Below are positions 1-7,697 of a stretch of 64,000 bases of DNA, piece by piece. The translations under genes were made by a program, and so were the position numbers. Each line of letters starts with the position of its first letter. Positions within the stretch are counted from its first letter, which is position 1. The DNA lies in assembly GCA_937876375.1 (NCBI GenBank), contig CALEHY010000008.1, positions 36,118-100,117 on the forward strand, in the 5' to 3' direction. This DNA comes from an uncultured Clostridia bacterium (GTDB lineage: Bacteria > Bacillota > Clostridia > Oscillospirales > Acutalibacteraceae). The notes beneath the pieces were generated by a model. The model was not told the origin of the DNA, ran no database searches, and saw only the letters and a list, made by a program, of their open reading frames with translations.

Positions 1-89
1 TAATAATTAAGCCGCATATTATGGGCTGTCAAGATATATCGATATGATATACGCCTATCGTAGCGAGACTTATGAAGGAGATATATACT
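1..89 (+). promoter_or_regulatory. possible L21 leader (5' part cut by window edge)
   Basis: This is the untranslated stretch in front of rplU. It contains short complementary blocks (GCC near 11 and GGGC near 25, and AT-rich self-complementary ATATCGATAT around 37) and ends in the AAGGAG ribosome binding site at 75-80. Firmicutes rplU operons often have a structured leader (the L21 leader family) for autoregulation. I cannot match its consensus base by base, so this is mainly inferred from position. Confidence 0.3.
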
Positions 90-398
90 ATGTACGCAGT
101 TATCGTAACAGGTGGTAAGCAGTACAAGGTTGCTGAGGGCGACGTTCTCTATATCGAGAAGCTTGGTATGGACGCTGATGCTGAGGTAACATTCGATCAG
201 GTACTAGCTGTAAGCACTGACAAGGGCTTCAAGGCTGGCAAGGATTGTGAGAAGGCTACTGTTTCTGCAAAGGTTCTTAAGAACGGCAAGGGCAAGAAGA
301 TCACTGTCTTCACCTACAAGCCAAAGAAGAACGAGAAGCGCAAGATGGGTCATCGTCAGCCATACACAAAGGTTGAGATCACCAAGATCAACGCATAA
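90..398 (+). CDS. rplU: 50S ribosomal protein L21
   Basis: L21 is a 23S rRNA-binding protein of the large ribosomal subunit. The protein starts MYAVIVTGGKQYKV and ends with the basic RQPYTKVEITKI tail, both typical of the family, and its 102 residues match the usual length of about 103. I chose the ATG at 90 rather than the in-frame ATG at 72 because AAGGAG at 75-80 lies ten bases upstream and L21 proteins begin at this Met-Tyr-Ala. It is followed after 5 bases by prp and then rpmA, the standard Firmicutes rplU-prp-rpmA order. Confidence 0.97.
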   Translation: MYAVIVTGGKQYKVAEGDVLYIEKLGMDADAEVTFDQVLAVSTDKGFKAGKDCEKATVSAKVLKNGKGKKITVFTYKPKKNEKRKMGHRQPYTKVEITKINA

Positions 399-403
399 TT
401 ACA

Positions 404-718
404 ATGATTAGAATTAATTTCACAAAGGCTGACGACCTATTAGTCGGATTTGAATGCAAGGGTCACTCTATGAGTGCCGAAGCAGGACACGATATCGTAT
501 GTGCATTCGTATCCAGTGCTTGCTTTATGACAGCGAACACGGTTACAGAGGTGCTAGGTCTAGATGCTGATGCATCAGCTACAGACGGATATATGCGACT
601 AGCCATAAATGAATCAGCCAAATCGGCTCAGGATATCCTAAATGGTATGCTACTACATGTAACAGAGCTAGAAAAGGATTATCCAGAGAACATAAAGGTT
701 ACTATTACGGAGGTGTAA
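404..718 (+). CDS. prp: Prp, ribosomal-processing cysteine protease (YsxB family)
   Basis: Prp is the cysteine protease that removes the N-terminal extension of L27 in Firmicutes. The sequence has the hallmark GHS motif (His21) and the DIVCAFVSSACF segment (Cys33), the expected catalytic His/Cys pair, in a protein of 104 residues, the normal length. It sits between rplU and rpmA. The next gene encodes an L27 with a cleavable extension, so enzyme and substrate are encoded side by side. The ribosome binding site in the 5-base gap after rplU is poor, suggesting translational coupling. Confidence 0.93.
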   Translation: MIRINFTKADDLLVGFECKGHSMSAEAGHDIVCAFVSSACFMTANTVTEVLGLDADASATDGYMRLAINESAKSAQDILNGMLLHVTELEKDYPENIKVTITEV

Positions 719-720
719 CA

Positions 721-1005
721 ATGCTTAAGTTAGATTTACAGCTTTTCGCTCATAAGAAAGGTATGGGTTCTACAAAGAACGGCAGAGATAGTGAGTCTAA
801 GCGTCTTGGCGCAAAGAGAGCTGACGGTCAGTTCGTACTTGCTGGCAACATTCTTTATCGCCAGAGAGGCACACACATCCATCCTGGCAACAATGTTGGT
901 ATCGGTAAGGATGATACCCTATTCGCTCTAATCGACGGTACAGTTAGATTTGAGAAGATGGGCAAGGATAGAAAAAAGGTTTCTGTTTACCCAGTTGAGC
1001 AGTAA
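721..1005 (+). CDS. rpmA: 50S ribosomal protein L27 with cleavable N-terminal extension
   Basis: L27 lies at the peptidyl transferase centre, and its mature N-terminus reaches the P-site tRNA. The 94-residue protein has the conserved AHKKGMGSTKNGRDS block. In front of it is the Firmicutes extension MLKLDLQLF, which Prp removes before the Ala-His-Lys-Lys start. GGAGGTG at 710-716 gives a strong ribosome binding site. A terminator hairpin follows at 1023. Confidence 0.97.
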   Translation: MLKLDLQLFAHKKGMGSTKNGRDSESKRLGAKRADGQFVLAGNILYRQRGTHIHPGNNVGIGKDDTLFALIDGTVRFEKMGKDRKKVSVYPVEQ

Positions 1006-1022
1006 TTAAAAGCAAAAATTAC

Positions 1023-1053
1023 GGACTGTCTAGATTAGACAGTCCTATTTTTA
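1023..1053 (+). terminator. rho-independent terminator after rpmA
   Basis: GGACTGTCTA pairs with TAGACAGTCC across a 3-base loop and is followed by TATTTTTAT. It ends the rplU-prp-rpmA operon just before the esterase gene. Confidence 0.8.
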
Positions 1054-1064
1054 TAGGTGAGTAT

Positions 1065-1706
1065 ATGAATTTGAAAAAATTTAGAAAACTGTCCCAGTAC
1101 AATGCCGAAAAGCAGAACAAAAAGGACAATTTTACATATCTTAATGAAAATTATTGCAAAGCTGGTCAAACTGTTCTGCTAGGTGACAGCATTACAGAGC
1201 TATTCAACGACAGAGAAATGTTCAAAGAATACACAGCAAATACTGGACTAGAGGTGTACAATCGTGGCATCAGTGGTGACACAACAGACAGACTAATCGA
1301 AAGATTGGAGCAGAATGTCATCAATATCCAACCAAAGAATGTTGTGCTACTAATCGGTACTAACGATTTTGGTATCGGTGCTGATATTGAATATGTATAT
1401 AATAATATTGAAACAATAATTGATACCCTATTATCAAAATGTATGGGTGTTAATATTGTGCTAGAGGGAGTTATGCCAGTAGGAAAGCAAACACAGACCA
1501 AAAAGGGCAGAAACAACGCAAAATATCTAAAGCTAAACAAGATGCTAAAAACACTAGCACAAAGTAAAGCTATCAAATTCTTCGATATAACCGACAAGCT
1601 AGCAGACAAGGACGGATATTTCGACCCAAAATACACATACGACGGACTACACCCAAATGTACACGGATTCGAAATCACCAAGGAAGAAATATTGAAACAT
1701 ATATAA
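1065..1706 (+). CDS. SGNH/GDSL-type esterase or lipase
   Basis: The protein has the SGNH-hydrolase blocks in order: VLLGDSITE (block I, nucleophile Ser near residue 43), a Gly in the NRGISGDTT block, LIGTNDFG (block III Asn), and YDGLHPN near the C-terminus (Asp-x-x-His of block V). At 213 residues it matches the PAF-acetylhydrolase-like SGNH group. No signal peptide is visible, so it is probably cytoplasmic. The substrate is unknown; acyl or acetyl esters of sugars are common for this group. The ribosome binding site is weak (AGGTGA at 1055-1060), and the gene follows the rpmA terminator, so it may rely on read-through or a weak promoter. Confidence 0.85.
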   Translation: MNLKKFRKLSQYNAEKQNKKDNFTYLNENYCKAGQTVLLGDSITELFNDREMFKEYTANTGLEVYNRGISGDTTDRLIERLEQNVINIQPKNVVLLIGTNDFGIGADIEYVYNNIETIIDTLLSKCMGVNIVLEGVMPVGKQTQTKKGRNNAKYLKLNKMLKTLAQSKAIKFFDITDKLADKDGYFDPKYTYDGLHPNVHGFEITKEEILKHI

Positions 1707-1804
1707 AGAGAGTATATAAAACAGGAGGATAATATCCTCCCTTACGGTTTTATCTATGTTTTTAACATGAGAACATTCAAAAGCTTCGAGCCCTATATCA
1801 AATA

Positions 1805-1842
1805 AAACAAAAAAGAGTAGGAAAAACCTACTCTTTTTTGTT
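1805..1842. terminator. bidirectional terminator between the esterase and tRNA-Val
   Basis: AAAAAAGAGTAGG and CCTACTCTTTTTT form an A/T-flanked hairpin with a 5-base loop, so it can work for both strands. It begins directly after the CCA end of the minus-strand tRNA-Val. Confidence 0.8.
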
Positions 1843-1918
1843 TGGTGGAAACAACAGGGCTCGAACCTGTGACCCTCTGCTTGTAAGGCAGATGCTCTCC
1901 CAGCTGAGCTATGCTTCC
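1843..1918 (-). tRNA. tRNA-Val (anticodon UAC)
   Basis: The minus strand folds as a cloverleaf. The acceptor GGAAGCA pairs with TGTTTCC, followed by discriminator A and an encoded CCA. The anticodon loop CTTACAA gives anticodon UAC, and the T-loop is TTCGAGC. Length is 76 bases. Confidence 0.96.
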
Positions 1919-1931
1919 GTCAGCGATATTG

Positions 1932-1959
1932 ATTATATCACAAATATTTCATTTGTCAA
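1932..1959 (-). promoter_or_regulatory. sigma-A promoter of tRNA-Val
   Basis: On the minus strand TTGACA (1954-1959) and TATAAT (1932-1937) are separated by 16 bases, about 14 bases upstream of the tRNA 5' end. Confidence 0.8.
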
Positions 1960-1967
1960 GACATAAT

Positions 1968-2357
1968 TTAATCTTCACAAATAATTTTGAATAAATACTT
2001 AATTCTGTCCGTCTGTTCTGATAGATACAGATAGCCGAACAATGCCTCAACACCAGTAGCGATATGGTACTCGTTCTGAGATGCTGATTTTGGATTATGG
2101 CCGACCTTAGCATTTCTGCCACGCTTGAATATCGCCATTTCGTCCTCTGTCAGCTCATTCTCTATCTTATGAAATGCAACAGTCTGTGCCTTGGCAGACA
2201 CAAACTTGACACTCTCCTTGTGCAAATCATTGACTGGTCTGTTGGCATCGAGAACAAGAGTCTCCCTTACCAAAATCTCATATATACAATCACCAATGAA
2301 CGCAAGGTTGAGCGGGCTAAGCTGTTTTGGATTAGTATCCTTGTCTACAAATCTCAT
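1968..2357 (-). CDS. mrnC: Mini-III ribonuclease
   Basis: Mini-III is a small RNase III-like enzyme with only the catalytic domain; it matures the ends of 23S rRNA. The 129-residue protein shows the family start SPLNLAFIGDCIYEILVR (acidic Asp of the RNase III signature), the KRGRNAK and YHIATGVEALFGYLYL blocks (second acidic Glu), and no double-stranded RNA-binding domain. Its ATG overlaps the stop codon of obg by one base, so it is translationally coupled. In many Firmicutes mrnC sits beside cysS; the link to obg is a local arrangement. Confidence 0.92.
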   Translation of the reverse strand: MRFVDKDTNPKQLSPLNLAFIGDCIYEILVRETLVLDANRPVNDLHKESVKFVSAKAQTVAFHKIENELTEDEMAIFKRGRNAKVGHNPKSASQNEYHIATGVEALFGYLYLSEQTDRIKYLFKIICED

Positions 2358-3628
2358 TATGGCACGTACTCAAATTCAATATCATAGAGTGATACAATAT
2401 CACCCTCTTGAATTCCCTTCTCCTTTAATGCGTCAAACACACCACTTTTTTCTAGTACACGCTGCATATACTGTAGCGACTCGTAATCCTCGATATCGAT
2501 ACCCTTTAGCACCTTTGGGAACCAGTCAGCCTCTACCAAGAAATAGCCGTCCTCTTCCTCTGTAATTCTAAAGCCGGTATCGTCCTTAATAATAGCCTCT
2601 AGAGGAATCTCCTCCTGCTCATATTCCTTAATTGGTGGCAAATCACGAAGCTTGTTCCAAGTGACATTCATAAGCTCCTGTGTGCCCTCAAGAATAGGCG
2701 CACAGATAGAATAATACTCATATCCCTTGCCCTCAACATATGACTTAAAGCGTTCGATATCCTCCAGCTCTGCCATATCAATCTTGTTGCCAGCAACAAT
2801 CATAGGACGCTCTGCAAGGTCCGGATTAAACTTTACAAGCTCCTCATTAATCTTTTCAAAATCGTCGATAGGTTCCCTACCCTCACTGCCACTAACGTCG
2901 ACAATATGGATAAGCAAACGACAACGCTCAACATGTCGCAAGAACTGGTGACCAAGACCGATACCATCGCTAGCGCCCTCGATAAGGCCAGGGATATCAG
3001 CGATAACAAAGCTATTGCCCTCACCCATAGAAACGACGCCAAGATTTGGCACAAGGGTAGTGAAATGATAATCAGCAATCTTTGGCTTTGCTTGGGACAC
3101 AACAGAGATAAGGCTACTCTTTCCTACTGATGGATAGCCAACTAGACCAACGTCAGCAAGAAGCTTTAGCTCCAAATTTACCTCCCATTCCTCACCAGGA
3201 ACGCCAGGCTTTGCAAATCTTGGCACCTGTCTAGTAGGAGTAGCAAAATGAGTATTGCCCCATCCGCCCTTGCCACCCTTGGCAGCAATAAAGCGTTCGG
3301 TCTTGCTCATATCAGCCATAACAGCACCAGAGTTAGACTCCTTGATAATAGTGCCACGAGGCACCTTAATCTCTAAATCTTGACCCTTCTTACCATGACA
3401 GCGTCCACCCTTACCAGGCTCGCCATTCTGTGCAGAATACTTACGCTTATAGCGAAAATCAGCCAATGTAGCAAGGTTGTCATCAACGACAAAGACAATG
3501 TCGCCACCCTTACCACCATCGCCACCATCTGGACCACCAGAGGCAACATATTTCTCTCTATGAAAGGCAACAGCGCCAGCGCCACCGTCGCCACCCTTAA
3601 TCTTTACTCTAGCTATATCAACAAACAT
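2357..3628 (-). CDS. obgE: GTPase Obg/CgtA
   Basis: Obg is an essential ribosome-associated GTPase involved in 50S assembly and stress signalling. The 423-residue protein has the full layout: a glycine-rich OBG fold (about 1-158, with GGDGGAGAVAFHREK), the GTPase domain (G1 GYPSVGKSSLI, DIPGL for G3, NKID for G4) and a C-terminal OCT domain (about 345-423). It has its own promoter at 3661-3689 and is followed directly by mrnC. Confidence 0.97.
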   Translation of the reverse strand: MFVDIARVKIKGGDGGAGAVAFHREKYVASGGPDGGDGGKGGDIVFVVDDNLATLADFRYKRKYSAQNGEPGKGGRCHGKKGQDLEIKVPRGTIIKESNSGAVMADMSKTERFIAAKGGKGGWGNTHFATPTRQVPRFAKPGVPGEEWEVNLELKLLADVGLVGYPSVGKSSLISVVSQAKPKIADYHFTTLVPNLGVVSMGEGNSFVIADIPGLIEGASDGIGLGHQFLRHVERCRLLIHIVDVSGSEGREPIDDFEKINEELVKFNPDLAERPMIVAGNKIDMAELEDIERFKSYVEGKGYEYYSICAPILEGTQELMNVTWNKLRDLPPIKEYEQEEIPLEAIIKDDTGFRITEEEDGYFLVEADWFPKVLKGIDIEDYESLQYMQRVLEKSGVFDALKEKGIQEGDIVSLYDIEFEYVP

Positions 3629-3660
3629 AATATAAAATTCCTTTGTTATGGTCTGCTGGT

Positions 3661-3689
3661 ATTATAGCACATTTGACACTCTTTTACAA
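3661..3689 (-). promoter_or_regulatory. sigma-A promoter of obg-mrnC
   Basis: Minus-strand TTGTAA (3684-3689) and TATAAT (3661-3666) are 17 bases apart, ahead of the AAAGGA ribosome binding site of obg. Confidence 0.7.
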
Positions 3690-3698
3690 ATAAAATTA

Positions 3699-5447
3699 TT
3701 ATCCTACCTCTAGGGCACTATCATCCTCTGATAGCAAAATTGCTGTTTTGTAAAACGCAGAGATAATTGGCACTGGGTTTAGCACAGGGACACTATCATT
3801 AATCGACACGATAGCCTCAAAATCCTTTATCTCTTCCTCAATATTAGTTGCTGTAAAAATCAGCACACTAGCGCCAAGCGACCTAGCACGACGAAGATAT
3901 GACAGCACCTGCTGTAGCCACCTGTCATCACTGATGAAAGCAACCACCAGTGCGCCCTCTAGTCCTCTGCCGATGGCACATTCTATCTCATCAAGCTGAC
4001 AGCATACTGACGAGATGTCAGCGATAGAACGAAGTCTGCTACTACCCTCTAACGCAAGCGCATAATCGCCTAAATACCCTGTCGTGACTATTCTATGAGC
4101 AGATTTTATTATACTAGATGCCATCTCAATCTGTGGTGATGATTTGACAGAATATGTCACCTTGCCAGATAACGATTCCATCATCTTTAGCACCACAGAC
4201 AGATACAAATCTGACACTACTCTAGTTTTTTCGCCAAAATTAAGAGCCAGCAGCAACAACACCAAATACTGCGATATAAAGCCACGAAGAGAGACGATAT
4301 TGCTATCAAATTCACCAAGAGGGTTAACGATAATATCAGCCAAATCAGCAAGATATGACAGTGGATTGGTGGTCACAGCAAGCACCTTTGCACCAACCGA
4401 TTTTGCCCTCTTAACGACAGAAATTGTAGCGATATCCTCACCAGCATTAGACACAGCAATCAGTAGCATATTCTTGTCAAACGCTATTGGCGAATACTGT
4501 AGCTCACCAGCTGGTGCACAGTAGGTCGGAATGTCCGTAAATTGCATAAAACTGTATGCCCCAAGGCTTGCAGAATAGTAATCATTACCTACACCGGTGA
4601 TGATAATTTGGTCAAATCTGTCGATAATATGACGACTTAATTTCAGCTCATTCATATCGAGCTTGCCGTCCTTAACATAGGCGTTGGCGACAGATTTTAC
4701 AGCCAGCGGACAGTAAAAAATCTCATCAGTCAGTGGATAGTTATTCATAGTTGCCACTGGACTAGGCATAGGCATAGCGTTTCGCTTAATTCTCTTTCTC
4801 TTTGAGTCAAAAATCGCCACTCTGTCCCTAGTTATCCTAGCATACTCGCCATCATTTAATGCGAAATATCGCAGAGCAACACCATTCATAACGCCTAGCT
4901 CACTAGAGATGAAATGCCCTGATTTTGCAACACCGATATATAGTGGTGCATTCCCCTTTTTGCAAAAAATTGTGTCATCATCGTTGCTAAAGAATGCATA
5001 TGTCGGATTGCCTACAAGCATACTGTCAAGTCGCAATAGCATATCAGTGTAATTATCACAATCCACAGAGCACAGCAGTGCAAGGAGCAAATCCTCATCA
5101 GTCAAAATTTGAAACGAATTGCCACTATTCTGTTTGAGATAATCAAAATTATCCACCCTACCGTCTAGTGCCAGTGCAAAACGATTGCTGCATACTGGTG
5201 CACAAGTTAACCTGGACGCACGAGCACGATAATGCACGCTACTCTGTGCCAAAGCAACAAGGCATTCTCTCTGCAGCTCGTTGACGCTACTAGCAATTTT
5301 TGTCACGTCGCCAATATCCTTAACAGCGACTAAATCATCTCCTAGCCTCATTGCAACGCCTACGCTCTCACCAGGCCAATATTCTAGTGCAGACAAAAGG
5401 CTAGAGCGGCAATCCTCCTTGCCAATATATCCAAATATTCTGCTCAT
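3699..5447 (-). CDS. GlmS-like protein lacking the glutaminase cysteine (SIS domains)
   Basis: The 582-residue protein has the layout of glucosamine-6-phosphate synthase: an N-terminal class II amidotransferase-like domain (about 1-215) and two SIS sugar-isomerase domains (about 260-400 and 425-575, with VSNAGEDIATI in the position of the usual SQSGET). It begins MSRIFGYIG where GlmS begins MCGIVGYIG, so the catalytic Cys is Ser. HTRWATHG and NGIIEN are replaced by VHYRARAS and DGRVDN, and the conserved C-terminal tail of GlmS is missing. It should lack glutaminase activity, and probably isomerase activity. The ATG at 5447 was chosen because AAAGGA lies 8 bases upstream; it begins 4 bases after spoIIE, so the two are coupled. 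A sugar-phosphate sensor or sporulation role is inference only. Confidence 0.8.
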   Translation of the reverse strand: MSRIFGYIGKEDCRSSLLSALEYWPGESVGVAMRLGDDLVAVKDIGDVTKIASSVNELQRECLVALAQSSVHYRARASRLTCAPVCSNRFALALDGRVDNFDYLKQNSGNSFQILTDEDLLLALLCSVDCDNYTDMLLRLDSMLVGNPTYAFFSNDDDTIFCKKGNAPLYIGVAKSGHFISSELGVMNGVALRYFALNDGEYARITRDRVAIFDSKRKRIKRNAMPMPSPVATMNNYPLTDEIFYCPLAVKSVANAYVKDGKLDMNELKLSRHIIDRFDQIIITGVGNDYYSASLGAYSFMQFTDIPTYCAPAGELQYSPIAFDKNMLLIAVSNAGEDIATISVVKRAKSVGAKVLAVTTNPLSYLADLADIIVNPLGEFDSNIVSLRGFISQYLVLLLLALNFGEKTRVVSDLYLSVVLKMMESLSGKVTYSVKSSPQIEMASSIIKSAHRIVTTGYLGDYALALEGSSRLRSIADISSVCCQLDEIECAIGRGLEGALVVAFISDDRWLQQVLSYLRRARSLGASVLIFTATNIEEEIKDFEAIVSINDSVPVLNPVPIISAFYKTAILLSEDDSALEVG

Positions 5448-5451
5448 AAAA

Positions 5452-7548
5452 TCAATTCCTTTCCAGCCTAGCACAAATCACACTCATATCATCTATCTTT
5501 TGCCCATCTGCATACTCAAGTGCTGACGCTAAAATATAATCAGCAGCCTGCTGTGAGTCCATATAATAAGCCTCTAGCACAATGTTCTTTAGCCACTCCT
5601 CACCCAAATCAGTGATACCATCACTCATCAATACAATTACGTCATCAATACCTAGCACAGCTGTTCGCTTTGCAAACTCAATACCCCTCAAAATTCCAGC
5701 TGGCATAGAGCTCAGCTCACATTTTGTAACGCTAGCATTCTTGATAATATATCCAGCTGGAGCACCAGCCTTTAACATTTCACATTTGCCAGTAAACAGG
5801 TCGATATTAGCTATATCAAGCGTTGCAAGGCTCTCATCATTACTCTTAACCAGCAAAGCAGAATTGACCACCTTTAATGCACTATCAAATCCAAATCCAG
5901 CATTGATGAGCCTCGACAGCAAACCTGCACCCATTGCGCCATCAAGTGCTGCACGAGAGCCCTTGCCCATTCCATCGCTGATGATGAGTATTGAATGCCC
6001 CTTGTTGTCATTGATTATTTTCACAGTATCGCCACAGAGCTTGCCCTCTGCACTATGCTGACTAAAACCGATAGACAGCTTGTAATTTGGCCGTTCAAAA
6101 AATGACAGCATAGTCTCGTTTTTAAATGTAGTTATCCTACCCTTTTCAAAATATCTAGAGCATATTCGACCAATCTCGTTGCAAATGCTAGGGTCGTCTA
6201 GGCTGTCACACCCACCCTCTGCCAAAATCTCGACTCTCATTCTTCCATACTTATCCTCGATAGCAGAAATATTGATAGGGTAAATGTCATAGTCACCCAG
6301 CAGACGCCTAATTTTGGACGAAGCGTTGGAGTCGAATATCTCTGCCTCGTCAAACTCTATCGCCAAGTCATCAAGCATATCAGATATGGAGAAAAACTGG
6401 TCTGACGCCACCATACGAATTTGGTTAGTCTTTTCAAGTATGATTTCACGACGGATATACTCCTCCTCGGTCAAGGTGTCCTTGTTCATTTCGTTCTCTC
6501 TACGGGTGATATCATTGATTTTTTCGCTGACCTGCTCCACATTTTCGCTAATTGTTGCCATAGCACTTGAGGCAAAGCGTAGCTTTAAAACTAGATTTTG
6601 ACGCAACGCACCATCTGGTGCAATATCCTTGCCACTATCGAAAAAATCAGCGATTTTGTCACAAACAGCTGATGGCATAAGAACGAACAGCAATGCGCCA
6701 AGCGAATTATCAACAAAAAAGCCTATATCTTGCCCTGCTAGAGCAAAAAATGCCACACTACACACATATCCAACAGCCACACCAAAGCACGATAGCGAGG
6801 TGAAAAGGCATGCCACCATAGTTGAAAATGCTATGCCACCAACAGTGAATAGCGAAGCATTCTCCCCTATACTCAACACAAATCCAAGACACAGTGCAAG
6901 CAGAACGCTCCACCTCTCACCAGCATATCTAACGCATAACAAAACAAGTAGCGCAGACACTATCTGCACTGGACAAATCACACCAAATCGTATCGATGCT
7001 AGCGACAACAGTATGGTCGAAACGGACACAATAATACATATTAGGTCCGATATTGGCAATGCTCTAAATCGCAGACGCTTGTAGTTAGCGTTAAGTGCCT
7101 TAAAATAGAAAAATGTTGCACCCAGTGCCAAAACGCTCTCACATACGAGCACAAAATAATCCTGCATCACAGCACCGGACTGGATATTCAGCACCAATCC
7201 ACTGAAAAAATCAGACAGCAAGGTCACAATCATAGCGAATACTGGCGTATGATTTAGCTTAAATGCATCACCAGCTAATGCCCCAACACAAGCGATTACT
7301 ACAGCTGACAGATATCTAGCGCTGTCAATAGTCAGCCCACCAATTATATACCCCAAAACAGCACCTATACCAGAAAAAATATATCTTTTCTTCTTCGACA
7401 CGGACACAAAGGCAATGCCAAATGGTCTAGCACCACCATATACACTGCCAATGCTGAGCAAAAATCCACTAACGAGATAGAATGATGCAATAATTATCCG
7501 TTTTGCATAATCATTTTCTATCCTCTTTTTTATCGTATCTACGACCAT
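5452..7548 (-). CDS. spoIIE: stage II sporulation protein E, PP2C-type phosphatase
   Basis: SpoIIE dephosphorylates SpoIIAA to activate sigma-F in the forespore. The N-terminal third is strongly hydrophobic with about ten membrane helices; a linker rich in charged helices follows, and a C-terminal PP2C domain shows SDGMGKGSRAALDG and LMSDGITD with the metal-binding aspartates. At about 698 residues it is shorter than the Bacillus protein (about 820), as in other Clostridia. I chose the ATG at 7548, preceded by GGAAGTG, over the upstream in-frame start at 7593. A TATAAT at 7571-7576 lies in the leader. The gene implies that the host can sporulate. Confidence 0.92.
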   Translation of the reverse strand: MVVDTIKKRIENDYAKRIIIASFYLVSGFLLSIGSVYGGARPFGIAFVSVSKKKRYIFSGIGAVLGYIIGGLTIDSARYLSAVVIACVGALAGDAFKLNHTPVFAMIVTLLSDFFSGLVLNIQSGAVMQDYFVLVCESVLALGATFFYFKALNANYKRLRFRALPISDLICIIVSVSTILLSLASIRFGVICPVQIVSALLVLLCVRYAGERWSVLLALCLGFVLSIGENASLFTVGGIAFSTMVACLFTSLSCFGVAVGYVCSVAFFALAGQDIGFFVDNSLGALLFVLMPSAVCDKIADFFDSGKDIAPDGALRQNLVLKLRFASSAMATISENVEQVSEKINDITRRENEMNKDTLTEEEYIRREIILEKTNQIRMVASDQFFSISDMLDDLAIEFDEAEIFDSNASSKIRRLLGDYDIYPINISAIEDKYGRMRVEILAEGGCDSLDDPSICNEIGRICSRYFEKGRITTFKNETMLSFFERPNYKLSIGFSQHSAEGKLCGDTVKIINDNKGHSILIISDGMGKGSRAALDGAMGAGLLSRLINAGFGFDSALKVVNSALLVKSNDESLATLDIANIDLFTGKCEMLKAGAPAGYIIKNASVTKCELSSMPAGILRGIEFAKRTAVLGIDDVIVLMSDGITDLGEEWLKNIVLEAYYMDSQQAADYILASALEYADGQKIDDMSVICARLERN

Positions 7549-7637
7549 ATTTACACTTCCAATCAGCGATATTATATATCGGTAAATATGCACAATTTGT
7601 CACAATAATGCAGATATTTTTCAAAGCATAAATACTA

Positions 7638-7666
7638 TTGAAATCTATATAATATTATGATACAAT
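7638..7666 (+). promoter_or_regulatory. sigma-A promoter of the ABC-F gene
   Basis: TTGAAA (7638-7643) and TACAAT (7661-7666) are 17 bases apart, about 31 bases before the start codon. Confidence 0.65.
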
Positions 7667-7697
7667 ACAAAACATTGAAAACTAATGGAGGTATACT

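Noticed and set aside
1166..1681. Long minus-strand ORF opposite the SGNH esterase gene
   Set aside because: It is a shadow frame: Ser/Ile-rich composition, no ribosome binding site, while the plus strand has clear SGNH motifs.
1726..1760. GGAGGA/TCCTCC hairpin after the esterase gene as its terminator
   Set aside because: The stem is only about 6 bp and the sequence after it lacks a T-run; the stronger hairpin at 1805-1842 is a better candidate.
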